A stretch of DNA of 64,000 nucleotides from Lachnospiraceae bacterium (GCA_017618075.1 JAFZUY010000050.1:32191-96190), one strand, 5' to 3'. Numbered from the stretch's first letter, positions 25,599-35,747 are shown. Notes: generated by a model from the sequence alone, not told the origin. Numbers and translations: made by a program.

Positions 25599-25759
25599 TT
25601 TTTCATCCTCCTAAAAAACATCCTTTTTACACAGCATGAATGGATTCGTAAAAAACATCCTATCCATGATACTATGATAAAGTTTATTTTCTAAGGAAAA
25701 AATATCTTTAGTCTCGAATTACGCGCACTTTATTGCACTACTACAGCAAATTATGATTT

Positions 25760-27847
25760 TTAATTTTCTGCAGGCTTCGGAAGTGCTTCTTCCGTAGCCT
25801 TGTACAGATATTCTACCAGTCTGCCGTCGATGTTGCCGTCTTTTACCATACCACGCATGATGTCGAAAGCCTTTTCACGCGGAATCGGTCTTTTATAAGG
25901 TCTGTCGTCTGCTACGAGCGCATCGTAAATATCCGCAACGGCGATGATTCTCGCATCGGTATTTAAATCGTCTGCGGTAAGACCGTTAGGATAGCCCTTA
26001 CCGTTTAAGCATTCATGGTGCTTTACAGCGAGAACCGGCGAGTCTGCAAAGTATTTGTTAAAGTGAACCTTGCTTAAGATACGGCCGGTAATCTCTACGT
26101 GGCTTTGCATTATTTTACGTTCTTCATTGGTGAGCGTTCCTTTTACGATGCTTAAGCATTCTTTTTCCTCGTCAGTAAAGAACGGTTCTTTGTTGCCCTC
26201 AGAGTCCTCGTATTCGTACTCCAATACATTCTTTAACTCAGCACGCAATTCATCGTTTACAAAGCCCATTCCGTTGATCTTATTGATAAGCTCTACGGCT
26301 CCTTTGGTCTTGTCTTCAAATTCGTTATATGTTTCTTCGGATATCCTGCCTTCAAGCTGTTCTATTTTCTTTTTAAGTCTGAAGGTATTTAATCTGTCTT
26401 CGATGACCTTTTCTCGGCCTGCGAGTCTGGTCTCTTTGTTCATGACTTCAAGCGGAATCGCAAGTTTACCGATATCGTGTAAAAGAGCGCCCATGACAAG
26501 CTGTTCCTTACGCTGAGTGGAGAAGACTTCTTCTTCCTCGCCCGCTTCGTGAAGCTTATTAATATAGTCTGCAATCATACCCGAGTACTTTGCGACATTT
26601 CTTGTATGTGAAGCATTGTAAGGGGTTCTTTCGTCGATTGCAGCAGCCATGGCCTCGGTGAAGGACCACATCTGCTCTTTGATTTCTTCCTGATATCTTA
26701 AATTCTCGAGGAGTTCGAGAATGTATTTTTCGAATATAAAATAAAGGTCTGCCAGAGCAAGCGCAACGAAAAGATAAATGCACGGAATACATATTCCGTT
26801 GCCGGATAAAATTCTTCCGACCAGTGCATAAGTGAGCGCTATAACAAACGAAACGGGAATAGTGATATAAAGTACTTTCTTTCTGAAGAAAAGTATGAAC
26901 AATACGAAGATAAGCGAAGTAATGGCAGCCATCAGATATTTGTTTGCCAAAAGCATTGTTCTGCCATTCATATAGGCCTGAACAATATTCGCATGAATTT
27001 CACATCCGTACATAACCGTATCACGGTCGGATGTGGCCTGATAAGAATCCTGAGTACCGGGAGCATAAGCACCGACGATAACTATCGCATCCTTAAAAAG
27101 TTTGGGATCAACAGTATCACCGTCCAAAACTCTCTCAAACGAGGCCTGGGAATACTCTCCCGCGGTACCTGCATACATAAACTGGAAGCGGCCGTTGGTA
27201 TCAGGTGTAACTACAGTACCGCCGGTTACTTCCATATATTTTTTGTAAATGCTGTATGCAAAACTGTCCTGGGTTTTTCCTGCTTTATCCTGTAATGCAG
27301 AAGGCACGTTTATAGTGTTTGTCGCATAACGAACGTATCCGTCCGGAGCAATATCCGGATTTGTAAAACCGCTGATTGTGACTACCCTTAATTCTTCAAA
27401 GGGCATTTCAATATCATAAATATGATTTTTGTTAAAGAATTTTTTACCGTTTTCTTCTTCGGTTTCTCCTCGGCGAACAATATTGGTTGCAACGACGATA
27501 TTTCTTCCCCTGCAGGCTTCAACAAGCTTAGCATCTGCCTCTTCATCAAAATGATCCACGAACATAATATCGAGAGCAACTACCGCGGGAGAATTGTTCT
27601 CGTCCGAGTAAAGCTTGTTGATTAAATCCGCGGTCTTATCCCTGGACCACAGAGTAAGATTGCCGTATTTGGAAAGCGTTTCTTCGTCGATACCGATTAC
27701 AACTATATTCTGTTCAGGGCCATCATAATGAGCATAAAGATGGTCCGTAACAAACATATCAGCCGTATAAAGAATATCCTTGCCTGTTGCGACAAAAATC
27801 AAAGCAACCGCAATTGCAATCCATAAAAGAAAACGGTATTTTTTCAT
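25760..27847 (-). CDS. CHASE2 sensor HD-GYP phosphodiesterase
   Basis: 695 residues. An N-terminal helix is followed by an extracytoplasmic CHASE2 domain (about 28-310) with NIVVIGIDEETLSKYG, VVALDIMFVD and AIVIVGAYAPGTQD. Three membrane helices (about 310-375) lead to an HD-GYP domain (about 395-680) with HTRNVAKYS, LLHDIGKLAIP, HVEITGRIL and HHECLNGKGYPNGL. An insertion of roughly 100 residues, absent from standard HD-GYP domains, separates the HD pair from the GYP half. It is the last gene of a minus-strand operon with a FakA-C-like protein and an enzyme I homologue. Confidence 0.87.
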   Translation of the reverse strand: MKKYRFLLWIAIAVALIFVATGKDILYTADMFVTDHLYAHYDGPEQNIVVIGIDEETLSKYGNLTLWSRDKTADLINKLYSDENNSPAVVALDIMFVDHFDEEADAKLVEACRGRNIVVATNIVRRGETEEENGKKFFNKNHIYDIEMPFEELRVVTISGFTNPDIAPDGYVRYATNTINVPSALQDKAGKTQDSFAYSIYKKYMEVTGGTVVTPDTNGRFQFMYAGTAGEYSQASFERVLDGDTVDPKLFKDAIVIVGAYAPGTQDSYQATSDRDTVMYGCEIHANIVQAYMNGRTMLLANKYLMAAITSLIFVLFILFFRKKVLYITIPVSFVIALTYALVGRILSGNGICIPCIYLFVALALADLYFIFEKYILELLENLRYQEEIKEQMWSFTEAMAAAIDERTPYNASHTRNVAKYSGMIADYINKLHEAGEEEEVFSTQRKEQLVMGALLHDIGKLAIPLEVMNKETRLAGREKVIEDRLNTFRLKKKIEQLEGRISEETYNEFEDKTKGAVELINKINGMGFVNDELRAELKNVLEYEYEDSEGNKEPFFTDEEKECLSIVKGTLTNEERKIMQSHVEITGRILSKVHFNKYFADSPVLAVKHHECLNGKGYPNGLTADDLNTDARIIAVADIYDALVADDRPYKRPIPREKAFDIMRGMVKDGNIDGRLVEYLYKATEEALPKPAEN

Positions 27848-27891
27848 TCCTTGAATCCCCTAAAAATTTACCCCTAAATCTCTAAAAAGAA

Positions 27892-28185
27892 CTATCCCTG
27901 AAGTCCGTTGGACTGCCTGATCATATCTTCAACAACGATGTCGTAAATCTCACCGACTGTGTTGCAATATTCAAGAACTTTCCAGGGCTCGTTGGTGTGA
28001 AAATGAATCTTGATAAGATCCTCGTCACCTGCGGCAATAAGAGAATTGCCTTCGAAATGTGATGTGATGTAATCCGAAATTTCATCCTCATCGAGATCTT
28101 TGTCTCTTCTGTCGATCAAGAGCTGAGTATCATAACGATACGCGAACTGATCGTCTTCAGCATCAATGCTTTGAATGGGTTCCAT
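27892..28185 (-). CDS. Stand-alone FakA (YloV) C-terminal-like protein
   Basis: 97 residues. The stretch FAYRYDTQLLIDRR, then GNSLIAAGDEDLIKIHFHT and NEPWKVLEYC, resembles the C-terminal domain of FakA/YloV. That domain normally follows an N-terminal DhaL-like kinase domain and interacts with DegV/FakB. No kinase domain is present here and no broken remnant is seen. AGGAGG precedes the ATG at good spacing. It lies 21 bp after the enzyme I gene and 44 bp before the CHASE2-HD-GYP gene. The resemblance is recognised by motif only; function is unknown. Confidence 0.65.
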   Translation of the reverse strand: MEPIQSIDAEDDQFAYRYDTQLLIDRRDKDLDEDEISDYITSHFEGNSLIAAGDEDLIKIHFHTNEPWKVLEYCNTVGEIYDIVVEDMIRQSNGLQG

Positions 28186-28206
28186 ATATGAATTCCTCCT
28201 AAAAAA

Positions 28207-29757
28207 TTATTTACACTTTATTTTTTCAAGCACCGGAATCGACACTGAAACATAGTCAAATCCGATACCTTTTAAATTGCTCATAAAAGATATATCCGAC
28301 GCAAGTTCTCCGCAAATACCAACTGTAATTCCCGCATTGTGTGCGGCTTTTACAGTCTTTTCAATAAGTGCTAAAACCTTCGGATCTTTCTGGTTGTAAT
28401 TCTTCTCTTCCGCACTGCTTAATCTGTCTACATTAAGCGCATACTGCGTTAAATCATTGCTTCCGACGGAGAAGAAATCAAACTCTTTTGCAAGTGCTTT
28501 TGCAATCTCTACTGCTTCGGGAGTTTCTATCATTGCACCGATTTTAATTGATTCGTTAAAGGTGATGTTTTTGTTTCTTAATTCAGCCTTAACTTCATCA
28601 AGAATTTGCTTGGTTGCTATGACTTCATCCATCGAAGAAATCATCGGAAACATTACCAAAATATTGCCAAACGAGGATGCACGAAGAAGTGCTTTAAGCT
28701 GCGTTTTAAAAATCTCAGGCATTGAAAGACAAAGCTTAATTCCGCGAAGGGTTTTATCCTTTAAGTTAAGATATGCAGGAGTTTTGTCATCGCCCAAATC
28801 AATGGTTCTTAAAACTATATCTTTACCTGCTGCATTTATTGCGGCCTGTTTGTAAATCTCAAACTGTTCTTCTTCTGTGGGGAAATAATCATTCTCCAAG
28901 AAGAACATTTCTGTTCTGAATAAACCAATTCCATCCGCACCAAATTTAATGGCATCATCAACATCTTTAGCGCTTGTTACATTGGCATAAACCGTAATGC
29001 CGTCAGCACTGTGCACATATACCTCTTTCTCACTTTTCTTCTCTTGTACGATTTCTTCCGAAGGCTCGATGTAAATCTTTCCTTCAAAACCGTCGATGAG
29101 AATCTTCTTTCCTGCGAGTGAAGAGATGTCTTTTAAATCATTCACAATTATTGCAGGGATTCCAAGCGATCTCGCAACTATCGATGCGTGTGAGTGTAAT
29201 GTATTCTTCGTAGAGATAAGGCCTGCGATGTTTTCTTTGCCGCGCTTTATAATCTCTGTAACGGACATATATTCCGAAACAAGGATTACCGCTTCTTTCG
29301 TATCGGTCTTTTCTGCAGGTGAATTATTCGCAGAGGAAATCTCTTTTAGGGTTTCTCTTATTCTGTCCGATAAATCGTACACATCGCTGACGCGACCTTT
29401 TATGTAAGCATCACCGCTTTTTTTGAGTACTGATGCAAAATGTTCCGATGCTTTTTTTACAGCACATTCTGCGCTTGTTTTTTCCACGTTGATGATGTTT
29501 AAAACAAGCGAATCAAATTCCTCGTCTTCGAGGATTAAAATATAAGATTTTATGATGTCGTATACGTCACTGTCAAAGTCTGTCGCGCAAAGAGAAACCA
29601 AATCGTTTTTAACGTTTTCTTTGGCTTTAAAATAACGCTCTTTTTGCGTATACGCATCCTGCGTACCGTCGGTCTGATTACATCTTACAAATGATGAAAT
29701 CGATGCACGTCCGACAGCTGTTCCCGGATAAATTGTTTTCCCCTCAAACACATTCAT
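28207..29757 (-). CDS. PTS enzyme I-like PEP-protein phosphotransferase
   Basis: 516 residues, somewhat shorter than typical EI (about 570). The N-terminal half has the phospho-histidine region LHSHASIVARSLGIPAIIV, and the C-terminal PEP-binding barrel has GIGLFRTEMFFL, MFPMISSMDE, FFSVGSNDLTQYAL and ICGELASD. The canonical GGxTSH before the active histidine reads STKNTLHSH, a noticeable variation. No HPr or EII gene is adjacent. It heads the operon with the FakA-C-like and HD-GYP genes. It might phosphorylate a non-sugar partner, as in PTS-Ntr or DhaM-type systems; housekeeping EI is the alternative. Confidence 0.82.
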   Translation of the reverse strand: MNVFEGKTIYPGTAVGRASISSFVRCNQTDGTQDAYTQKERYFKAKENVKNDLVSLCATDFDSDVYDIIKSYILILEDEEFDSLVLNIINVEKTSAECAVKKASEHFASVLKKSGDAYIKGRVSDVYDLSDRIRETLKEISSANNSPAEKTDTKEAVILVSEYMSVTEIIKRGKENIAGLISTKNTLHSHASIVARSLGIPAIIVNDLKDISSLAGKKILIDGFEGKIYIEPSEEIVQEKKSEKEVYVHSADGITVYANVTSAKDVDDAIKFGADGIGLFRTEMFFLENDYFPTEEEQFEIYKQAAINAAGKDIVLRTIDLGDDKTPAYLNLKDKTLRGIKLCLSMPEIFKTQLKALLRASSFGNILVMFPMISSMDEVIATKQILDEVKAELRNKNITFNESIKIGAMIETPEAVEIAKALAKEFDFFSVGSNDLTQYALNVDRLSSAEEKNYNQKDPKVLALIEKTVKAAHNAGITVGICGELASDISFMSNLKGIGFDYVSVSIPVLEKIKCK

Positions 29758-29804
29758 AACAGCCTCACTAATCAGTCAAAAATTCTAAGTCCTGTGCTAC
29801 AATG

Positions 29805-32213
29805 TTACTTTTCTTCCGGCAGGAATTCCATGATTCCTTCTTCCTCTAATGCTTTTTTCGCAGCGTCAGCTTCTTTGTTTTCAATCTGTTCTGCGGGTAT
29901 ACAAATATAAATTGCCTCTGTTAAATCTTTATATTTTTTCATCATACCGTCATGATTTGCTTCGATAGCGCCTGCATCCAAAGATACTGCTGCCGCTTCA
30001 AGCGATGCTGCAAGAGACGATAAATCTTTTGCACCGATCATCTTCGAAGTACTCTTAAGCGAATGAACATGTACTTCGTAATTCTTCCAGTCCTTCGCAT
30101 CAAAAGCCTTTTGAAGATCCGCGCTCTTTTCCTTTGAAACCTGCGCAAATTCAATCAGTACGGTACGGTAAAAACTCTCTTCGTTCTGACAGAATTTAAG
30201 TCCTGTCTTTATATCCACGCCTGCGTTTGTAAGAGCCGAGAAATCGTTTTCTTTTGCGGGTGATGAAGGTGCAGTTGTCTTAACGTTTTCATCACGCACA
30301 AGCTCAACCTTCTTAACAGGCAGATGTTTTATGAGCATCTTTTCAAGTTCATAGCTGTCTATGGGCTTGGTAAGATAATCGGAGAAGCCTTCTGCGAGAT
30401 ATCTTTCCTTGGCACCTACTACTGCATCTGCGGTAAGGCATATAACAGGTCTGTCACTGCTCTTGCCACCCTCGGTATCACGTATGCGGTGAAGTGCTTC
30501 TGTGCCGTCCATTTCAGGCATACGCTGGTCCATGAGGATTAAGTCATATTCATTCTTCTCAGCCATATTTACGGCCTGTGCGCCGCCTGTAGCAGTATCT
30601 ATCTGAATGCCTGTGTTCTTAAGCAGATTCGTTGCAACGGTCAAGTTGATTCTTGTATCGTCTACAATCAGAATATGAGCCGAAGGCGCACGGAAGGATT
30701 CTCTGTAGGTCTTCGCTTCGATAACGTTTGCTTTAAAGCGGGCTTGGAAATCTCCGACTGCATCTGCGCTTAAAATCTTCTGGGGGATATAAACCGTAAA
30801 TGTGGAGCCCTTGCCGTATTCACTCTCAACGGATATGCTTCCGCCCATCATTTCAAGGAGACGCTGCGTGATTACAAGTCCGAGGCCTGTACCTTCTACG
30901 GTTGAGTTTCTTTCCATCTCAAGACGCTGGAACTGTGTGAAAAGCTTCGCACGGTCTTCTTCCCTGATACCGATGCCGGTATCTTCCACTTTGACAGTCA
31001 GAAGAATTTTTTCTTCGCTTTGTTTCTCTCCTTTTATGGTGAGTTTAACGTGACCTTTTTCGGTATATTTTACGGCGTTGTTTAAGATGTTCGTAAGTAT
31101 CTGTTTTACGCGCATTTCATCGCCGAGAAGTTCGTTGGGAATATTCTCATCCACATCGATGATAAAGTTAAGGCCTTTATCCTGTGCTTTGAAAAGAACC
31201 ATGTTGCTTATGTTGTTTAAAATCGATGTGAGCTTGTAAGGGCCTTCCACGAGGTCAAGACGGCCTGCTTCAATCTTGGAGAAGTCCAAAATATCGTTTA
31301 CCAATGCTAAAAGATTGTGACCTGCATTTTCAACATCCGCAGCGTAAACACCGATGTTTTTAAGAGCATCTTTCGCAGTTTCAACATCTATATCCTTGTC
31401 GTCGGATTTAAGTGCACGACGGTCTTCACGAAGAATCATTTCATTCATGCCGAGTACTGCATTGATAGGCGTTCTGATTTCGTGGGACATGTTTGCAAGG
31501 AAGTCACTCTTCGCATGATTGGCACTCTCTGCTCGAACCTTTTCTTCCAAAAGTTCTCCCTGCTGACGAATATAAGGACGTACGGTAAGCATTGCCAAAA
31601 TACCGCCGACTAAAAGACAGAAAATAAGAATGATTAAGTAACTTGAAATTGTTTGGCGAGTCTGAGCTTTAAGCTGGCCGTCAAACCAGTCAACTGCGAA
31701 ATCGACCGCTACGATACCTGCTACATTTCCGGCCGAATCAAATACGGGACTGTATGCCGAGTAAAACTCGCCCCACTTATCCGTATAAGGTACTTCGTCG
31801 ACTGCTGCCGTTCCGTTACCCGCACTGTCAAGCGCAAGAGTATATTCAACTTCTTCACCGTAGCTCGCGGGAGTTAAGGGATCGAGGTCGAGTGTGAATA
31901 TATAATGGCCTTCGGATTCTTCTTTGATACAGTAAACATATGTGAGTTCAACATTGTCTCTGAAAACCACAAGTGTCTTATATACTTCATGTGACGCTTC
32001 ACCGCCGACATTGTCGCTCGAGAGCTGTTTTAGAATATCTCCGTCAACGGAAGCAGCGGCGCAGTTAGCTATATCAAGCATTCTCTGCTGAATGGATTTT
32101 CTGATACTGGATCTGGCCCTGGTAATGGAAACAGTACAGAACAAAGAACTGGAGATTAAAAGAATCACCACCACCATTATAACGATTTTAGTTGAAAGAC
32201 TGTTTTTTAACAC
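29805..32213 (-). CDS. Hybrid sensor histidine kinase with receiver and HPt domains
   Basis: 802 residues starting at a GTG (32213) preceded by GAGG. Membrane helices at about 10-30 and 190-212 flank a Cache-like extracytoplasmic sensor. The kinase core has NMSHEIRTPINAVLG (His near 244), an N-box ILNNAVKYTEKG and the G2 box GTGLGLVITQ. The receiver (about 515-635) has ILIVDD and ILMDQRMPEMDG with LTKPID. A C-terminal HPt domain has VHSLKSTSKMIGA. It can thus run a full His-Asp-His relay. It is the last gene of an operon with YitT and a paralogous hybrid kinase. Confidence 0.9.
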   Translation of the reverse strand: MLKNSLSTKIVIMVVVILLISSSLFCTVSITRARSSIRKSIQQRMLDIANCAAASVDGDILKQLSSDNVGGEASHEVYKTLVVFRDNVELTYVYCIKEESEGHYIFTLDLDPLTPASYGEEVEYTLALDSAGNGTAAVDEVPYTDKWGEFYSAYSPVFDSAGNVAGIVAVDFAVDWFDGQLKAQTRQTISSYLIILIFCLLVGGILAMLTVRPYIRQQGELLEEKVRAESANHAKSDFLANMSHEIRTPINAVLGMNEMILREDRRALKSDDKDIDVETAKDALKNIGVYAADVENAGHNLLALVNDILDFSKIEAGRLDLVEGPYKLTSILNNISNMVLFKAQDKGLNFIIDVDENIPNELLGDEMRVKQILTNILNNAVKYTEKGHVKLTIKGEKQSEEKILLTVKVEDTGIGIREEDRAKLFTQFQRLEMERNSTVEGTGLGLVITQRLLEMMGGSISVESEYGKGSTFTVYIPQKILSADAVGDFQARFKANVIEAKTYRESFRAPSAHILIVDDTRINLTVATNLLKNTGIQIDTATGGAQAVNMAEKNEYDLILMDQRMPEMDGTEALHRIRDTEGGKSSDRPVICLTADAVVGAKERYLAEGFSDYLTKPIDSYELEKMLIKHLPVKKVELVRDENVKTTAPSSPAKENDFSALTNAGVDIKTGLKFCQNEESFYRTVLIEFAQVSKEKSADLQKAFDAKDWKNYEVHVHSLKSTSKMIGAKDLSSLAASLEAAAVSLDAGAIEANHDGMMKKYKDLTEAIYICIPAEQIENKEADAAKKALEEEGIMEFLPEEK

Positions 32214-32233
32214 GCAGCAAACCTCTTTTAGTA

Positions 32234-33070
32234 TTATCTTATGATTTCATCTATTGTTTGTACCGTAGAGAAGGTACCTTTGTTTTTCTGAATGATGTCG
32301 CGAAGCTTTTGCAGTTCGAAATAGTTGACGTAGCAAATAAGCGTTTTGTTCTCGCCCGCAATCGCGCCCTTGGATTCAATGATGGTACAGGTCTTGTTAA
32401 GCTCGGACTTAATCGCATTGATAAGAATATCTTCGTCCTTGGTAATAATCGTAACCTGTTTGATGGCTTCGAAATGATCGGTATAGCGGTCAATTACGAG
32501 CGAAGCCACAACGTATACAAGCAGACTTAAAAGAGCCGCATTTCTGTCAATTAATATAAACACAGCCAGATAAACCAGCGAGTTAAATGCAATTAAGATT
32601 GGCATCATACTGTAGTTCTTGCCGGTCTTATCGGTAATCTTTTTAAGAATGATGTTGGCCAAAATCTCCGAACCGTCGATACATCCACCGCTTCGAAGGA
32701 TGATGGAAAGTCCAAATCCTAAAACAGCTCCGCCGAATGCAACAGCGAGAAAATGCTCGGTGTTAAGTTCGAAAGGAATTCTCTCAAAAAAAGCAAGTCC
32801 CAGGGTATATGCAAGCGAACCCGTAATCGCTTTAAACGTAAATCTCATACCAAGGAAAAACGCTCCCGCAATTACAAACGGCGCGAAAATAAGCGCAACG
32901 CAGATTGATAAGTTAAATCCCGTTAATTTGCTAATGATAATCGAAATACCTGCGGTACCGTAGTCGATGGCATCGTTTGGTAAGAGGATGCATGCTACGG
33001 AAAAGCTCGCAAGCAGTGCTCCGATTATAATTGATATGTATGAAACTATTCCTGATACTGTCTTATTCAT
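32234..33070 (-). CDS. YitT-family membrane protein (DUF161 plus DUF2179)
   Basis: 278 residues. Five to six helices fill residues 8-195, with the family signature LLPNDAIDYGTAGISIIIS and GAVLGFGLSIILRSGGCIDGSEI (in part). A soluble C-terminal DUF2179 domain (about 205-278) follows with AIKQVTIITKDED. YitT proteins are common in Firmicutes, and their transport role is unproven. The ATG overlaps the stop of the upstream hybrid kinase (ATGA), and the gene ends 20 bp before the second kinase. It therefore sits between two sensor kinases in one operon, which suggests coupling to signalling. Confidence 0.88.
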   Translation of the reverse strand: MNKTVSGIVSYISIIIGALLASFSVACILLPNDAIDYGTAGISIIISKLTGFNLSICVALIFAPFVIAGAFFLGMRFTFKAITGSLAYTLGLAFFERIPFELNTEHFLAVAFGGAVLGFGLSIILRSGGCIDGSEILANIILKKITDKTGKNYSMMPILIAFNSLVYLAVFILIDRNAALLSLLVYVVASLVIDRYTDHFEAIKQVTIITKDEDILINAIKSELNKTCTIIESKGAIAGENKTLICYVNYFELQKLRDIIQKNKGTFSTVQTIDEIIR

Positions 33071-35715
33071 TCTTCGGGCATAAACTCCAGTATTTCATCA
33101 TCATTTTTCGAAACGGAAACTGTATCCGAACCGATGTGGTCTCTGATAACAGAAGCAAGGGTCGCATACATTTCCATCATTTTGTCGTGATTATTGTCTA
33201 TCACAACGGTGTCTTCAGTGTTCGATGCGGCTTCGGACTCTGCAGCAAGTTCTGAGAGTGCCAATGCACCAATCATCTTCGAAGAGCTCTTAAGCGAGTG
33301 AACGTAAATTCCGTAATTCTTCCAGTCTCTTAGGCGGTAAAACTCTTTTAAGTTTGAGGCCTTTTCGTCTTCCTCAGCTGCATAAGCTGCTAAAAGAGAC
33401 ATATACATATTTTCGTCATCGCCCGTAAAAGATTTGCCGACGTTTATATCAACACCGTTATCCTTAAGCACCTTTTTAAGTTCGCCTTCGGGTTCTGCAT
33501 TTTCAGTCTTTTTATCCTTTTCAACAATCTCCGTCTTATCTTTGGGAAGATAATTAATCAGCATCTTTTCAAGTGCTGCGCTGTCGATGGGCTTGGTCAG
33601 ATAATCGTTAAAGCCCATTTGAATATATCTTTCCTTTGCGCCTCTGACAACGTCGGCGGTAAGACAGATAACCGGTGTATTTGCATTAAGTTTATTGTCG
33701 AGATTCCTAATCTCATTCATGGCTTCGGTTCCGTCCATGCCCGGCATACGCTGATCCATTAAGATAACATCGTATACATTGTTCTTCGCAAGTTCAACGG
33801 AGTCCGGACCGTTAATTGCTGTATCGATTTTGATGCCTGTCTGTTTTAAGAGATTCTCAACTACAAGCAGGTTCATCTTTGTATCGTCTACAACGAGGAT
33901 GCGTGCATCGGGAGCACGGAAGGATTCGCGGTAAGCTTCAGCCTTCTGAGGTTTGGCAATGGCTTCTTTGTAATCGCCGAGAGGTTCATCATTCTCAATC
34001 TTTTGCCAGAGTTCGAATGAGAACTTGCTGCCTTCGCCGTAAACACTTTCAACCTTCAGCTCACTGTCCATAAGTTCGAGCAGTTTAACCGTGATGGTCA
34101 TACCAAGGCCCGTGCCTTCGATGTTGCGGTTTTTAACCACATCAAGACGTTCGAAGGATTCGAAGAGGCGCTCCATGTCGGTTTCTTTTATGCCTATGCC
34201 GGTATCCTTTACTTCGTAGTAAAGTTTAATCCTGCCTTCTTCGGTATTTCTCTCACGCTCTTTGACCATAAAATTAACCGAGCCTTTTTCGGTGTATTTT
34301 ACGGCGTTGGTTAAAAGGTTGATGATGACCTGATTGATACGTGTATCATCGCCGAATAATTCCGAAGGGATATTTTTATCAACCGAAACGTTAAGCTCAA
34401 GCTTCTTCGAATTGGCCCTGTCGGAAATCGAATTTATGAGGTATGCAATCTGGGAACCGACGTTGTAACGTACAGGTACGATATCCATCTTGCCGTCTTC
34501 AATCTTGGAGAAATCAAGTATGCCGTTTATAAGCTGTAAGAGGTTATGTCCGGACTGCTTGATGTTCTGCGAATAACCGAGGATGTCCTTATTATCAGTC
34601 TCTCGGATAATCATTTCGTTCATACCGATGATGGCATTAATCGGAGTACGGATTTCATGAGACATGTCTGCGAGGAAACGGCTCTTCGCTTCACTCGCTT
34701 CGTCTGCGGCCTGTTTTTCAAGGCGAAGCATCTGCTGTTTGTATTCCTGCTCCTGCTTGTTTAATCTGTCCAAAACTCTCGCAAGGAAAATCGCTACCGC
34801 AACAGAGATAACTATTGAAATAACCGTTGCGATGATGAAACCGAGCACCAGGTTTACAACACCTTCTTCGACTTCATTCTTGCTCGTTGCGATACATACA
34901 TACCAGCCGGTGTTGGTCATCCTTGAATAAACGATACCTCTTTTCACACCGTCGTAGTCTGTGACATAAACCATTTCATCGGAACCGGTGTTAATCGCTT
35001 CGATGAGCGGTCCGTAGGGCGAACCCTCGACACCCATGACGGTTAAGGGAACATCCTCATAATCGTATGCGCTGTTGGGATGAACGACCATTCTCATGTT
35101 CTGATCTATCAGGAACGCATAGCTGTCTTCTGCGACATTTGCGTCTTCAATCATATCTACCAAAACGTCTACGAATATATCCGCAGCAAGAACTCCTAAA
35201 AGTTCGTCATCCTTGTAAACCGCTTTGGAAATCGTGATAACGGAACGCTGTGTGTCGGAGTCAAGATAGGGCGTAGAGAAGAACGTCTCGCCGGTTAATG
35301 CGGATGTCGTGTACCACTCTCTTTCATGCACGAAGTCAACAGTTCCGTCTGCGATAAAGTCTGATGCGCAGACCATTGTATTGTTGGGATATGTAAAATA
35401 AACATCATAAACATATCCGTTTTTATTTAAAAGTTCGTTGCTGTGTTTTAAGTAGCTGTGAAACGCATCATAGTCTTCGAGCGTGATGTCGTTTACGGCT
35501 ATCTCCGCAGCCATTGTATCGATGATTGTTGCGTTGGTATTAATCCACGAAGTAAGTTCAAGCGCGTATTTCTGAGCAGCTACTCCATAATTATCCTCGA
35601 GCTGTGCTACCAGACTTTTCCTTGCTCTCTGGTAACTGATAAAAGACAAGAAGACGGAACTGCCCAGGACGAGCAGAACAATCATAATTGTCATTCTGGT
35701 TCTCAAACTCTTCAT
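33067..35715 (-). CDS. dCache hybrid sensor histidine kinase with receiver and HPt domains
   Basis: 882 residues. A helix at about 10-30, a large extracytoplasmic dCache-type sensor (about 35-285; YVYDVYFTYPNNTMVCAS, ADIFVDVLVDMIEDA) and a second helix (about 288-312) precede a coiled coil. The kinase core has ADMSHEIRTPINAIIG and GTGLGMTITV. The receiver has ILVVDDTK and ILMDQRMPGMDG. The C-terminal HPt has VHSLKSSSKMIGA. It shares its cytoplasmic architecture with the 802-residue kinase downstream, indicating duplication with diverged sensors. First gene of the operon. Confidence 0.9.
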   Translation of the reverse strand: MKSLRTRMTIMIVLLVLGSSVFLSFISYQRARKSLVAQLEDNYGVAAQKYALELTSWINTNATIIDTMAAEIAVNDITLEDYDAFHSYLKHSNELLNKNGYVYDVYFTYPNNTMVCASDFIADGTVDFVHEREWYTTSALTGETFFSTPYLDSDTQRSVITISKAVYKDDELLGVLAADIFVDVLVDMIEDANVAEDSYAFLIDQNMRMVVHPNSAYDYEDVPLTVMGVEGSPYGPLIEAINTGSDEMVYVTDYDGVKRGIVYSRMTNTGWYVCIATSKNEVEEGVVNLVLGFIIATVISIVISVAVAIFLARVLDRLNKQEQEYKQQMLRLEKQAADEASEAKSRFLADMSHEIRTPINAIIGMNEMIIRETDNKDILGYSQNIKQSGHNLLQLINGILDFSKIEDGKMDIVPVRYNVGSQIAYLINSISDRANSKKLELNVSVDKNIPSELFGDDTRINQVIINLLTNAVKYTEKGSVNFMVKERERNTEEGRIKLYYEVKDTGIGIKETDMERLFESFERLDVVKNRNIEGTGLGMTITVKLLELMDSELKVESVYGEGSKFSFELWQKIENDEPLGDYKEAIAKPQKAEAYRESFRAPDARILVVDDTKMNLLVVENLLKQTGIKIDTAINGPDSVELAKNNVYDVILMDQRMPGMDGTEAMNEIRNLDNKLNANTPVICLTADVVRGAKERYIQMGFNDYLTKPIDSAALEKMLINYLPKDKTEIVEKDKKTENAEPEGELKKVLKDNGVDINVGKSFTGDDENMYMSLLAAYAAEEDEKASNLKEFYRLRDWKNYGIYVHSLKSSSKMIGALALSELAAESEAASNTEDTVVIDNNHDKMMEMYATLASVIRDHIGSDTVSVSKNDDEILEFMPEE

Positions 35716-35747
35716 TTTTCAAAAACTCTCTTCCAACAAATTTATTT

